Below, in pieces: positions 18,051-27,034 of a DNA stretch of 64,000 bases. Within the stretch, counting starts at the first letter, position 1; each line of letters begins with the position of its first letter. The notes under the pieces were generated by a model. The model was given only the letters and a program-made list of their open reading frames with translations. It was not told where the DNA came from and searched no databases. Origin of the DNA: Mariprofundus sp. (GTDB lineage Bacteria > Pseudomonadota > Zetaproteobacteria > Mariprofundales > Mariprofundaceae); contig JAJFLH010000020.1 in the NCBI GenBank assembly GCA_021772775.1, positions 103,500 through 167,499 of the forward strand. The letters are read 5' to 3'. A program made the translations under genes and the position numbers.

Positions 18051-18593
18051 ATGATCGAGCAGAATCGACCTGTAAGGATGTCACACCAAAATTTGGCGAA
18101 TACTCCTGCCTATTCACTTCCTGATGGTTATTTGATTCGCCGATATTCCAGCGGGGATGAAAAGCTGTGGTTTCAAATACAATCAGCTGCTGATCCATAT
18201 AACACGATAAGGCGGGATCTTTTTCGTAATACCTTTGGCAATGATTCGAGTGTGTTGGTTGAGCGACAGCTATTTCTACTCGATCCACAGGAAAAGCCGG
18301 TTGGAGCCTGTACAGCCTGGTTTGATGATCATCAGTTTGGGCAGCGATATGGCAGGATTCATTGGCTTGCCATAGATCCAGACAGTCAGGGAAAAGGATT
18401 GTCTAAGCCGCTGCTGAGCGCTGCATGCAGAAGACTTCAGGCATTGGGAGACGACAAGGCGTATCTCAGTACATCCACCGCAAGAATAGCCGCGATCAAG
18501 CTCTATATGAGTTTTGGATTTCAGCCTGAAATTAACGGAGTAGAGGATGAATCCGTTTGGAATCAGCTCCACAGGCATATCAAGAGAGTATAA
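18051..18593 (+). CDS. GNAT-family N-acetyltransferase
   Basis: About 180 aa. The acetyl-CoA binding motif A is visible as IHWLAIDPDSQGKGLSKPLL (~104-123), with LSTSTARIAAIKLYMSFGF (~140-158) as the usual C-terminal motif B. It starts within a few bases of the preceding thioesterase-domain stop: ATG 18051 is used, while a TTG at 18045 would overlap it. The pairing with a YiiD_C-type protein suggests the two act together like the fused E. coli YiiD/FabY. A GNAT acting on an unrelated metabolite remains possible. Confidence 0.85.
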   Translation: MIEQNRPVRMSHQNLANTPAYSLPDGYLIRRYSSGDEKLWFQIQSAADPYNTIRRDLFRNTFGNDSSVLVERQLFLLDPQEKPVGACTAWFDDHQFGQRYGRIHWLAIDPDSQGKGLSKPLLSAACRRLQALGDDKAYLSTSTARIAAIKLYMSFGFQPEINGVEDESVWNQLHRHIKRV

Positions 18594-18658
18594 GTGTCAT
18601 TGAATCAATAAGATTGGGATGTGAATGAAGAAAATTTAACAACAAGAGGGTTATAGGC

Positions 18659-19087
18659 ATGGGTAGAGTGGCCGATATACCGATCAATATATTGCTGGGT
18701 ATTGTTTATGATAAAGAAACCAGCACAGTACGTTTAGGGGATAGCGCAGCTGTTCAGAACCATTTTGGGCAAACCAGTTTTTGTGCTCAGTTTGCGCTAG
18801 CAGAGGCTGCTTCAGGGCAGTTCCTGTTTGATGAATTGGATATGCAACTCGAAACGGATATGCCTACATTGAGAAATGCCACGACAAGATTCTTCAAACC
18901 GACCTTGGACGAGTGCGTCTGTAATCTGGTTTCTCTGGCACATTCTCGTGAACAGTTTCAAAGTCTACTCAACACAAAAGGAAAGCTTTCTACTTCTCTT
19001 AAAGTAGAAGTAGTTACTGCCGAAGGAGTTAAATCGCTGGTGGCGGAATTTCAATGGCTGGTACTTAGAAATGTATCATTAGCTTAG
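18659..19087 (+). CDS. hotdog-fold DUF4442/PaaI-like protein
   Basis: 142 aa. The stretch NHFGQTSFCAQFALAEAASGQFL (~33-55) resembles the helix of DUF4442/PaaI-type hotdog proteins (commonly H-G-xx-F-xLAEAASG). These usually bind or hydrolyse acyl-CoA/ACP thioesters. The usual catalytic acid is not obvious, so it may be a binding rather than hydrolytic member. It follows the FabY-like pair by 65 bases and precedes the second DUF3365 kinase by 40, so it may belong to the same transcript as either. Confidence 0.65.
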   Translation: MGRVADIPINILLGIVYDKETSTVRLGDSAAVQNHFGQTSFCAQFALAEAASGQFLFDELDMQLETDMPTLRNATTRFFKPTLDECVCNLVSLAHSREQFQSLLNTKGKLSTSLKVEVVTAEGVKSLVAEFQWLVLRNVSLA

Positions 19088-19126
19088 ATTGAAACTTTTA
19101 TAGTTGGGACTACTATAGAAACTATC

Positions 19127-20659
19127 ATGCGTGATTTGAATTCTGAAATCAGACGATTAGTCAGTTGGTTTGCGATGGCTGCACTGCTTTGGAGTGGGCT
19201 GATTGCTGGTATTGCGTATTGGAATTTTCTCCATATCCATGAGCAATCGCTTGCTTTGGCATCAACTGAAGCAATTGCACACTTCAATAAAGATAGGGCA
19301 ATCAGGTTATGGGGTACATCCCATGGAGGTATTTATGTCCCCACAAGTGAGGCAACTCCACCGAATCCACGGCTATCTCATATTCCTGAACGTGATATAA
19401 CAACGCCATCGGGGAAACCGCTTACGCTGATGAATCCTGCTTCCATGATTCGTCAAATGATGAACGAATATGAGAAGCTTTATGGTGTGAAAGGGAAGAT
19501 AACCGCTTTTCCAGATAAGCTGTTTTATCAGGGAAATATGCCGGATGCGTGGGAAATCGCTTCTATGCAGTCCTTTCAGAAGGGAGCTAATGAGGTTAAA
19601 GAGATTGTCGAAATTAACGGCCTCCCCCATATGCGATATATGCGGCCGATGTTTGTTGAACAGGGGTGTTTGAAATGTCATGGTGCTCAGGATTACAAAA
19701 TAGGAGACCTGATCGGAGGTGTCGGTGTTGCTGTTTCGATGCAGCCATATCTGGATTCTGATCAGCAAGAGATGAAGGTGCATGGCTTCTCATTCTTTCT
19801 TATATGGTTGGTGGGATTGGGGGTGATGGCTTTTACCTTTTTCCGTGCAAAACATCATGCCAGAGAGCTGTTTGCGGCTCAGGAACACTATTATTTAGAA
19901 CAGAAATTACAGCATTCGAAAAAAATGGAAACGATTCGAACGTTGGTGGGGGGGATCGCCCATACATTCAATAACAAGCTGGCTGCAATTGCTGGCAATA
20001 CGTTTCTGATCAGAAATGAGCTGTCGGGTTCTCCTGAGCTTAGCAAGAGACTAAATAATATTGATGGATTGAATTTAGAGTCCTCTGAGCTGATCAGAAA
20101 ACTATTAACGTTTACAGAAAACGAACAGACCCAAATATCAAAGCTAAGTATAAACAGCTGTATTCAGGGTATGTTGAAGGAGAACTCTTCGATTATTCCA
20201 GAGGATATTACGCTGCATGTAGACTTGACCAAAGAGGTGTTGACCATCGAAGGGGAGTCCTCTCGACTTAATGTAGCCCTGCTGAAGGTGTTGGAGAATG
20301 CATGTGAGGCTGTAGCGGTGACTCTTCATCCTATGATTCAAATTAAAAGTGGATTATTTGAGGCTGATCATGAATTTAAAGAGAGACATACTCATCTTGA
20401 AGAGATGCTTTTTGCACATTTGGAAATTAAAGATAACGGCGCAGGTATTACTGAATTAAATCTGGATAGGGTGTTTGAACCATTTTTTACGACGAAGGGC
20501 ATTGACCAGAGCTCTGATGGCCTTGGCCTCTCTTTAGCTTATGGTATTATCAGGAGCCATCATGGTGTTATCGAAATCACCAGCTCGATAAATTTCGGTA
20601 CTTCGGTGCATATCTATCTGCCTTTATCAGAGACTCCAGAGCTTAATTCGAAAGCATAA
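19127..20659 (+). CDS. DUF3365 (c-heme sensor) histidine kinase
   Basis: 510 aa. The N-terminal half aligns residue by residue with the GGDEF protein at 12274: TM1 ~11-33, periplasmic DUF3365 with CLKCH at 181-185, and TM2 ~221-239. The cytoplasmic half is a kinase: H-box GGIAHTFNN (His279), N-box VLENACEAV, G1 DNGAGI and G2 DGLGLSLAYG. The residue after the phospho-histidine is Thr280, where the hybrid kinase at 13781 has Asp. No receiver domain is attached and no response regulator gene is adjacent, so it probably signals to a distant partner. Confidence 0.9.
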   Translation: MRDLNSEIRRLVSWFAMAALLWSGLIAGIAYWNFLHIHEQSLALASTEAIAHFNKDRAIRLWGTSHGGIYVPTSEATPPNPRLSHIPERDITTPSGKPLTLMNPASMIRQMMNEYEKLYGVKGKITAFPDKLFYQGNMPDAWEIASMQSFQKGANEVKEIVEINGLPHMRYMRPMFVEQGCLKCHGAQDYKIGDLIGGVGVAVSMQPYLDSDQQEMKVHGFSFFLIWLVGLGVMAFTFFRAKHHARELFAAQEHYYLEQKLQHSKKMETIRTLVGGIAHTFNNKLAAIAGNTFLIRNELSGSPELSKRLNNIDGLNLESSELIRKLLTFTENEQTQISKLSINSCIQGMLKENSSIIPEDITLHVDLTKEVLTIEGESSRLNVALLKVLENACEAVAVTLHPMIQIKSGLFEADHEFKERHTHLEEMLFAHLEIKDNGAGITELNLDRVFEPFFTTKGIDQSSDGLGLSLAYGIIRSHHGVIEITSSINFGTSVHIYLPLSETPELNSKA

Positions 20660-20667
20660 TTATTATC

Positions 20668-20793
20668 ATGTCACATCCTGCGATTGATGGAGAATATCTA
20701 CACGAGTGGAATATAAATCAGCTGGACATGCTGCACACCCTTCGTGAACGATGGATTATTAGATTGCGGGGAAAAAAGTATGTTTTTCTCTGA
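20668..20793 (+). CDS. possible 41-aa protein
   Basis: ATG 20668 to TGA 20791 encodes a polar peptide beginning MSHPAIDGEYLHEWNINQLD and ending RLRGKKYVFL. It sits between the heme kinase and the SDR gene, with no clear ribosome-binding site. It may be a small protein, a remnant of a larger gene, or chance. Confidence 0.2.
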   Translation: MSHPAIDGEYLHEWNINQLDMLHTLRERWIIRLRGKKYVFL

Positions 20794-20823
20794 TTACCGA
20801 TGTTTTAATAAGAACTGGAGTTG

Positions 20824-21546
20824 ATGGACAAGTTTATGAAAAATGCAATTGTAGTAGGAGGGACATCAGGCATAGGCCGTGAGCTGGTCAAAGTACTCGT
20901 TAGTGATGGTTATGTAGTTGGTGTGACAGCTAGACGCACCGACCTTCTTGAGCAGATGAAAGATGAATTTGGTGAGCGTCTGTTCATTCAATCACTGGAT
21001 GTTTCATATGAGAATGCGTCGGCCCAATTGCAACACCTCATTGATCTCATGGGGGTAGTAGAGCTTGTTATTATCAGTGCGGGCACAGGTTTTATTGATG
21101 ACACTTTGCCCTGGTCTAAAGAGAAAGAGACCATTGAAACGAACGTGCTGGGTTTCACTGCTATGGTCAATGTGGCCTGGCATCATTTTAGAGGGCAGAG
21201 CAGTGGGCAGCTGGTGGGTATCTCTTCGATTGCGGCTATCCGTGGCGGGGATGCACCAGCATATAATGCATCCAAAGCCTTTGTTTCGAATTATCTACAG
21301 GGGTTGCGTTATCTTGCCGCTAAAGCGAATTTATCCATCACCATCACAGATATTCAGCCTGGTTTTGTTGATACCCGGATGGCGCAGGGTGAAGGGCTGT
21401 TTTGGGTAGCATCAGCTGAAAAGGCTGCGACTCAAATTTATCAGGCTATTCAAAAGAAGAAAAAACATGCTTATATCAGTAAACGATGGCGTTTGATCGG
21501 GTGCTTACTCAAATGTTTGCCTGATATGATCTATCACAAGTTGTGA
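20824..21546 (+). CDS. short-chain dehydrogenase/reductase (SDR)
   Basis: About 240 aa, classical SDR size. Cofactor motif VVGGTSGIGREL (~9-20), structural motif ISAG near ~90, catalytic Ser in GISSIAA and YxxxK as YNASK (~147-151). It ends with a basic, hydrophobic tail (KKKKHAYISKRWRLIGCLL) that may associate with membrane. GGAG at 20817-20820 lies close to ATG 20824; ATG 20836 is an alternative start. NAD(P)H-dependent oxidoreductase with unknown substrate. Confidence 0.88.
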   Translation: MDKFMKNAIVVGGTSGIGRELVKVLVSDGYVVGVTARRTDLLEQMKDEFGERLFIQSLDVSYENASAQLQHLIDLMGVVELVIISAGTGFIDDTLPWSKEKETIETNVLGFTAMVNVAWHHFRGQSSGQLVGISSIAAIRGGDAPAYNASKAFVSNYLQGLRYLAAKANLSITITDIQPGFVDTRMAQGEGLFWVASAEKAATQIYQAIQKKKKHAYISKRWRLIGCLLKCLPDMIYHKL

Positions 21547-21573
21547 TGATTTATGTGTGTAAACGATATCGTT

Positions 21574-22071
21574 TTATATGGGGCCAAAAAAGAATGGTAA
21601 GCGCTTTATATCAAAACTTGTTTCACCAGACTCTGTGCTACATCGCAGGTCGTCTTGTTGGCGCAGCTCAGTAAGCTCCTGTTCAATTTTAGCAAGGCGT
21701 TTCAAGCCAAATTTAATTGCTTTAAAACGACTGTTTACACTGCGACGTGGAGCAAACTCCTGTTTTCTGGCTCGAGCTAGGGTGGTGTAAATGGTCGGAA
21801 GTGATACATGATAATGCGCAGCTAAATCTTTGACCTTCCACTCACCGCTTTGCCATAAACGCCAGATCTCGTGTCGATCCTGTGTGGTCAACCGGATTCT
21901 GGCCTGGGTTTCAGGCATGGCTGGACTTGATACCTTGACTTGAGAGGTAATGATCAGGTTTAGTGGACTTTTCCTGGAGCTCTTTTTTGCAGTTTGAGTT
22001 GGCTCTGGCGTGGTTCGTGTTTTCATATCATTCTTATTCGTTGTCTGTTTCAGTTTTGCTTTAACTGCCAT
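21574..22071 (-). CDS. helix-turn-helix protein with basic, low-complexity N-terminus
   Basis: 165 aa from ATG 22071, chosen because GGAGGA lies 5 bases upstream; upstream ATGs lack such a site. Residues ~1-60 are Lys/Thr/Ser/Pro-rich (MAVKAKLKQTTNKNDMKTR) and probably disordered. A helix-turn-helix follows: LTTQDRHEIWRLWQSGEWKV, then KDLAAHYHVSLPTIYTTLARAR. This resembles the N-terminal DNA-binding part of IS481/IS3-type transposases, but no catalytic domain follows. The C-terminal part includes a leucine-rich helical stretch (LKRLAKIEQELTELRQQ). It may be a domesticated regulator; targets unknown. Confidence 0.7.
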   Translation of the reverse strand: MAVKAKLKQTTNKNDMKTRTTPEPTQTAKKSSRKSPLNLIITSQVKVSSPAMPETQARIRLTTQDRHEIWRLWQSGEWKVKDLAAHYHVSLPTIYTTLARARKQEFAPRRSVNSRFKAIKFGLKRLAKIEQELTELRQQDDLRCSTESGETSFDIKRLPFFFGPI

Positions 22072-22152
22072 AACGTCCTCCTGTTTTGTCATCGCTTGAA
22101 TCCGTTGTTGATGCACATTTTAACGGTCTCACACTTGCTCGCTGTTTACCCA

Positions 22153-22305
22153 TTAAGTGCATAAAAAATGAAAGTAATTGCTTTCACAAGGCTTATATTC
22201 AGCGCTCTTACTCATCTTCATTGCAGCATGAATTGGTCTGAATGTAAGTGGCATGTCTGCGGCACTGTTTTTCATTGTATAATTTAACTTCGCTTCAATT
22301 GCCAT
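22153..22305 (-). pseudogene. 50-aa duplicate of the HTH gene's start region
   Basis: ATG 22305 is preceded by GGGGGACGTC, nearly the same leader as the HTH gene at 22071 (GGAGGACGTT), and the proteins begin MAIEAKL and MAVKAKL. After about 8 residues the similarity fades, and this copy stops at TAA 22153-22155 without any DNA-binding domain. It is most simply a decayed duplicate of the neighbour's 5' end. A functional short peptide cannot be ruled out. Confidence 0.4.
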
Positions 22306-22462
22306 GACGTCCCCCGGTAAAACAAATCAATAGTTTGGCAGAACCTCTGTACCGGAGAGGGAAATAATGTGATGTAGATCGCATCTTTGTTTTAGAGATG
22401 TTTTCAGTGGACTTAGATTGGAGGGAATCACCTCTGATTTATAGGTGAGGAATAGTTGAGAA

Positions 22463-22489
22463 ATAACAAAAGAGAGCCCAAAGGCTCCC
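22463..22489 (-). terminator. rho-independent terminator of the chemoreceptor gene
   Basis: On the minus strand GAGCC (22487-22483) pairs with GGCTC (22478-22474) around TTTG and is followed by TCTTTTGTT. It is about 85 bases after the chemoreceptor stop. Its flank from 22483 to 22503 matches 24432-24452 at 19 of 21 positions. Confidence 0.75.
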
Positions 22490-22572
22490 TTTATTGAGTC
22501 GAGAAATCTAGGTTTTAGATCTAACTATAGAGTTATGATGAATAGAGCTTATGCGATGCCCATATGATCGAC

Positions 22573-24285
22573 TTAGCCGTATGATCTGATGTGGGCGAGG
22601 AAGTTTTTCACCTCCTGGTCTAAGCTGCCCAACTCCTGCGTTAGTCCATCAATAGCGGACAAGACCTCAGAGGCCGCTTGACCTGTCTCACTGGCAGCCT
22701 GACTAACTTCGAGCATGTTTTCGGCCACATCATCAGTGCTATGGGCAACATTTGAAACGGTTCTGGCGATCTCCTGTGTTGCGCCATCCTGTTCATCTAC
22801 AGCAGAGGCAGTGTTCGTGGTAATGCCGTTGATCTCATTGATGATGCTGGTGACAGCCTGGATATCATTGACTGACTCCATAGTGGCTTTCTGGATACTT
22901 TTGACCTGCTCACTAATTCCTTCTGTAGCATTCGCCGTTTGACCAGCTAGCTCTTTTACTTCTGAGGCGACTACGCTGAAACCTCTACCTGCATCACCGG
23001 CTCGTGCAGCTTCAATGGATGCATTTAAAGCCAGAAGGTTGGTCTGTTCAGCAATATCAGAGATCAGAGAGACTACCTCGCCAATTTTGTTGGCAGAATG
23101 GTTCAAAGCTTGAATCTTTAAGTTTGTTGCATCGGCATCTTGAACAGCTTGCTTGGATATTGTTGTCGATTGATCCATCTGCACAGAGATCATGTTAATA
23201 GAAGCGGTGAGCTCCTCGGCGGCAGAAGCGACACTGCTTACATTCGTTGATACGGTACCGGATGCCTCTAAAACAGCCTCTGATCGGCTATGTGTTTGAT
23301 CTGCATTGACTGACATGGATTGGGCTAAAGAGTGAACCTGAGCTACCGTAGAGGAGATAGCGTTCATCACGCCTCCAATACTATGGTCAAAGTCTGTTGC
23401 CATCTGTTCCATCATGGCTTTTTTCTCAAGCTGATTTCTCTGATCCTGTTCTTGCTGGTCGGCAGCTAATAGTTTCACCTGAATGGCATTGGATTTGAAT
23501 ACCTGAACAGCATCAGCCATATCGCCAATTTCATCTTTACGCCCGACAGCCGGGACATCGCTCTCAAGATCTCCATCAGCCAGATTTCGCATGGCCATAG
23601 CCATATGGGAGACGGGTTTAGCGATAGCATTGCCAATCAACCAGATCAGCAGTAAGCCGGCAGTCAGGCCGAATATGATACTCATGATAGTGATCACGTT
23701 CGCGCTGCCAAGTGTTTCAATGTTTGTTTGTTGTCGTGTTGCCATGAGTGTTCTCTCCTCATCGGAAAAATCAGCCATAATGGCACGAAACTGGTCAAAA
23801 TAAACTTTGCCTTGCGCTTCACCCACAAGCTTTGCGATATCATCCATGGTTTTAGTGTCGCCAACTGTTTTGCGTAGGGCGATAGCTGGTTCAGTCACTT
23901 TAGATTGCCATTCACGCAGAACTTTTTCTGCTTCTCTAAGGCGGTTAACCTGTTTGGGATTATCACTTACAATGCTTTGGAGCTCTTCGAGTTCAGTGTA
24001 TGTGCTTCTCTCTCCTAATCTATAAGGTTCTAAGAACTCCTCTTTGCCAGCGAGTAGAAAGCCCCGCATGCCTGTTTCCATATTTACGGCAGAGCCAATG
24101 ATGCCAGCGGCCTGAGCAAGCACTATGCGTGTATGATCTACCCAGTTAGCAGTCTTGGATATGGATTGTAAATTGGATAAACTCAAGCTCCCCAGAATAA
24201 TTAAAATTATGATCGGTACGCTTAAGCCAAAGGTTAATTTTTGTTTTGTTTTTAGGTTATCGAATTTTGTTTTTAAATTAGCCAT
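22573..24285 (-). CDS. methyl-accepting chemotaxis protein
   Basis: 570 aa. TM1 ~20-40, a periplasmic CHASE3-type helical sensor ~41-180 (VNMETGMRGFLLAGKEEFLEPY is typical), TM2 ~195-215 and a HAMP domain ~216-270. The signalling helical hairpin follows, with the conserved tip IAEQTNLLALNASIEAARAGDAGRGFSVVASEVKELA. It relays ligand or energy cues to a CheA/CheW complex; no che genes are in this window. ATG 24285 (MANLKTKF) is preferred because AGGA lies about 11 bases upstream; ATG 24297 would add 4 residues. No CheR-docking pentapeptide is seen at the C-terminus. Confidence 0.92.
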   Translation of the reverse strand: MANLKTKFDNLKTKQKLTFGLSVPIIILIILGSLSLSNLQSISKTANWVDHTRIVLAQAAGIIGSAVNMETGMRGFLLAGKEEFLEPYRLGERSTYTELEELQSIVSDNPKQVNRLREAEKVLREWQSKVTEPAIALRKTVGDTKTMDDIAKLVGEAQGKVYFDQFRAIMADFSDEERTLMATRQQTNIETLGSANVITIMSIIFGLTAGLLLIWLIGNAIAKPVSHMAMAMRNLADGDLESDVPAVGRKDEIGDMADAVQVFKSNAIQVKLLAADQQEQDQRNQLEKKAMMEQMATDFDHSIGGVMNAISSTVAQVHSLAQSMSVNADQTHSRSEAVLEASGTVSTNVSSVASAAEELTASINMISVQMDQSTTISKQAVQDADATNLKIQALNHSANKIGEVVSLISDIAEQTNLLALNASIEAARAGDAGRGFSVVASEVKELAGQTANATEGISEQVKSIQKATMESVNDIQAVTSIINEINGITTNTASAVDEQDGATQEIARTVSNVAHSTDDVAENMLEVSQAASETGQAASEVLSAIDGLTQELGSLDQEVKNFLAHIRSYG

Positions 24286-24412
24286 AATCAGAGCCATCCT
24301 GTTATATGAATTATCAATCAGACATGCCTATTTTTACTTCGTTTTACAAAACGTCACTTGAAGTTAGCTAGAGCAATAATAATGCCAATTCTTATAAGGG
24401 CTTTTGACGGCT

Positions 24413-24438
24413 AAAAAAAAGGGAGCCAAACGGCTCCC
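24413..24438 (-). terminator. rho-independent terminator of ilvC
   Basis: On the minus strand GGGAGCC (24438-24432) pairs with GGCTCCC (24427-24421) around GTTT and is followed by eight T residues (24420-24413). Confidence 0.92.
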
Positions 24439-24470
24439 TTGATTGAATCGAGGAGAGTTACTCCTATAAA

Positions 24471-25502
<1,032 letters not shown>

Positions 25503-25649
25503 TTAAAAATATAAAGGCGGCGCAGCATATACGTTTCGTTGATATTATTCACCCGTAAATTCATGCTGTGATTAGACTAAATGAGTTGAGTGAATGATTT
25601 GTCCATTATTTCTAACGTTTAGGCGTATAAAATATCAGTAATGGACTGA

Positions 25650-27008
25650 TTAATTCTTGTCTGCAAGCCATGATTCAATCACATCACGCATTTCAGCCAG
25701 TCGTTTGTGATTAGGAGCTTCAAAGCGCATCACGAGTGCAGGCTGTGTGTTGGAAGCTCGCAACAGTCCCCAACCATCTTCAAAGCGGATACGCATACCA
25801 TCAATGTCGATGATGTCGTAGGCAAGTGTTTTGAAATGGGTGATGGCATCATTGACGATATCAAATTTGTCTTCATCACTGCAATCAATGCGAAGCTCCG
25901 GTGTGCAGACCGTCTCAGGAACATCGGTTAACAGTTCTGCAAAAGTGCAGCCCGTATCGGCCAACATCTGCATGATGCGCGCACCGGCATAGGTGGCATC
26001 ATCAAAACCGAAAAAGCGATCTGCGAAAAAAAGATGGCCGGACATCTCTCCAGCCAGAAGTGCACCGGTCTCTTTCATCTTGGCTTTGATTAGCGAGTGG
26101 CCGGTACGCCACATCACCGCTTTGCCACCGGCTTCTTCAACCGCGTTATAGAGCATTTGTGAGCTTTTGATCTCTGAAATGATGGTGGCACCGGGGTGTT
26201 CCAGCAACAGACGACGGGAGAGCAGCAGTAACAGCTTATCGCTCCAGATGATGGTACCTTGCTGATCGACAATGCCGATGCGGTCACCATCACCATCAAA
26301 GGCGATGCCCAGATCTGCCTGATGCTGGCGCACGGTGTTGGCCAGATCGATCATATTCTCTGCGATGGTGGGGTCAGGATGGTGATTGGGGAAGTTGCCA
26401 TCAGGCTCGCAGTAGAGCTCAATCACTTCACAGCCCAGTTGGCGATAGAGTGGGGCGGCAATGACGCCGGATGGGCCGTTACCAGCATCAATAACGACTT
26501 TAAACGAACGCGATAAAGGGCAGTCATCAACAACAAACTGACAATAGTTTTCTGTAATGGAGAACGATTCAGTTTTACCGACAGATTTTACGTTTAAATA
26601 CTTTTGCTGCATAAGTGTTTTTAGACGCTGGATATCATCACCATGAAGACTGGATGTGCCAATCATCATTTTAAAACCATTATATTTTCTTGGATTATGG
26701 CTGGCGGTAACGTGAATACTTCCAGCCGCCTGTAGTTGATGCACGGCATAATAGGCTAAAGGGGTTGGTGCCATGCCGATATCCATCACATTCACGCCTG
26801 CGTCATTGAGTCCGCGGATCAACGACGCTTGTAGTGCCGGTCCAGATAGTCGCACATCGCGTCCAACAATAATTGATCGTGTCTCATTGGCTGGCAACAT
26901 CTCAGCAAAACCTCTACCGAGCTGATAGGCAAGGGCTTCTGTGATATCCGTTGCTGCGATACCTCGAATATCATATTCGCGAAAGGCGTGATGTGGGAAA
27001 TCGGTCAT
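25650..27008 (-). CDS. phosphomannomutase/phosphoglucomutase
   Basis: 452 aa, alpha-D-phosphohexomutase family of the AlgC/ManB type. The phosphoserine loop is HVTASHNPRKYNG (Ser103). The Mg2+ loop is FDGDGDR (238-243), the sugar-specificity loop GEMSGH (320-325), and the C-terminal phosphate-binding loop RASNTQPALVMRFEA. It interconverts hexose 6- and 1-phosphates, feeding GDP-mannose and LPS/exopolysaccharide sugars. This links it to the gmd gene at the right end of the window. It lies 26 bases after fumC and is probably co-transcribed. Confidence 0.93.
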   Translation of the reverse strand: MTDFPHHAFREYDIRGIAATDITEALAYQLGRGFAEMLPANETRSIIVGRDVRLSGPALQASLIRGLNDAGVNVMDIGMAPTPLAYYAVHQLQAAGSIHVTASHNPRKYNGFKMMIGTSSLHGDDIQRLKTLMQQKYLNVKSVGKTESFSITENYCQFVVDDCPLSRSFKVVIDAGNGPSGVIAAPLYRQLGCEVIELYCEPDGNFPNHHPDPTIAENMIDLANTVRQHQADLGIAFDGDGDRIGIVDQQGTIIWSDKLLLLLSRRLLLEHPGATIISEIKSSQMLYNAVEEAGGKAVMWRTGHSLIKAKMKETGALLAGEMSGHLFFADRFFGFDDATYAGARIMQMLADTGCTFAELLTDVPETVCTPELRIDCSDEDKFDIVNDAITHFKTLAYDIIDIDGMRIRFEDGWGLLRASNTQPALVMRFEAPNHKRLAEMRDVIESWLADKN

Positions 27009-27034
27009 GTGGTGGATACTAACCTTAGCGCAGC

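Noticed and set aside
21561..21574. Perfect 14-base palindrome AAACGATATCGTTT between SDR and HTH genes
   Set aside because: It has no loop and no U-tract, and overlaps the HTH gene stop; could be a binding site but a single short palindrome in a convergent gap is weak evidence.
21574..22071. Complete IS481-type transposase or insertion sequence
   Set aside because: Only the HTH part is present; no DDE domain, terminal inverted repeats or target duplication were seen.
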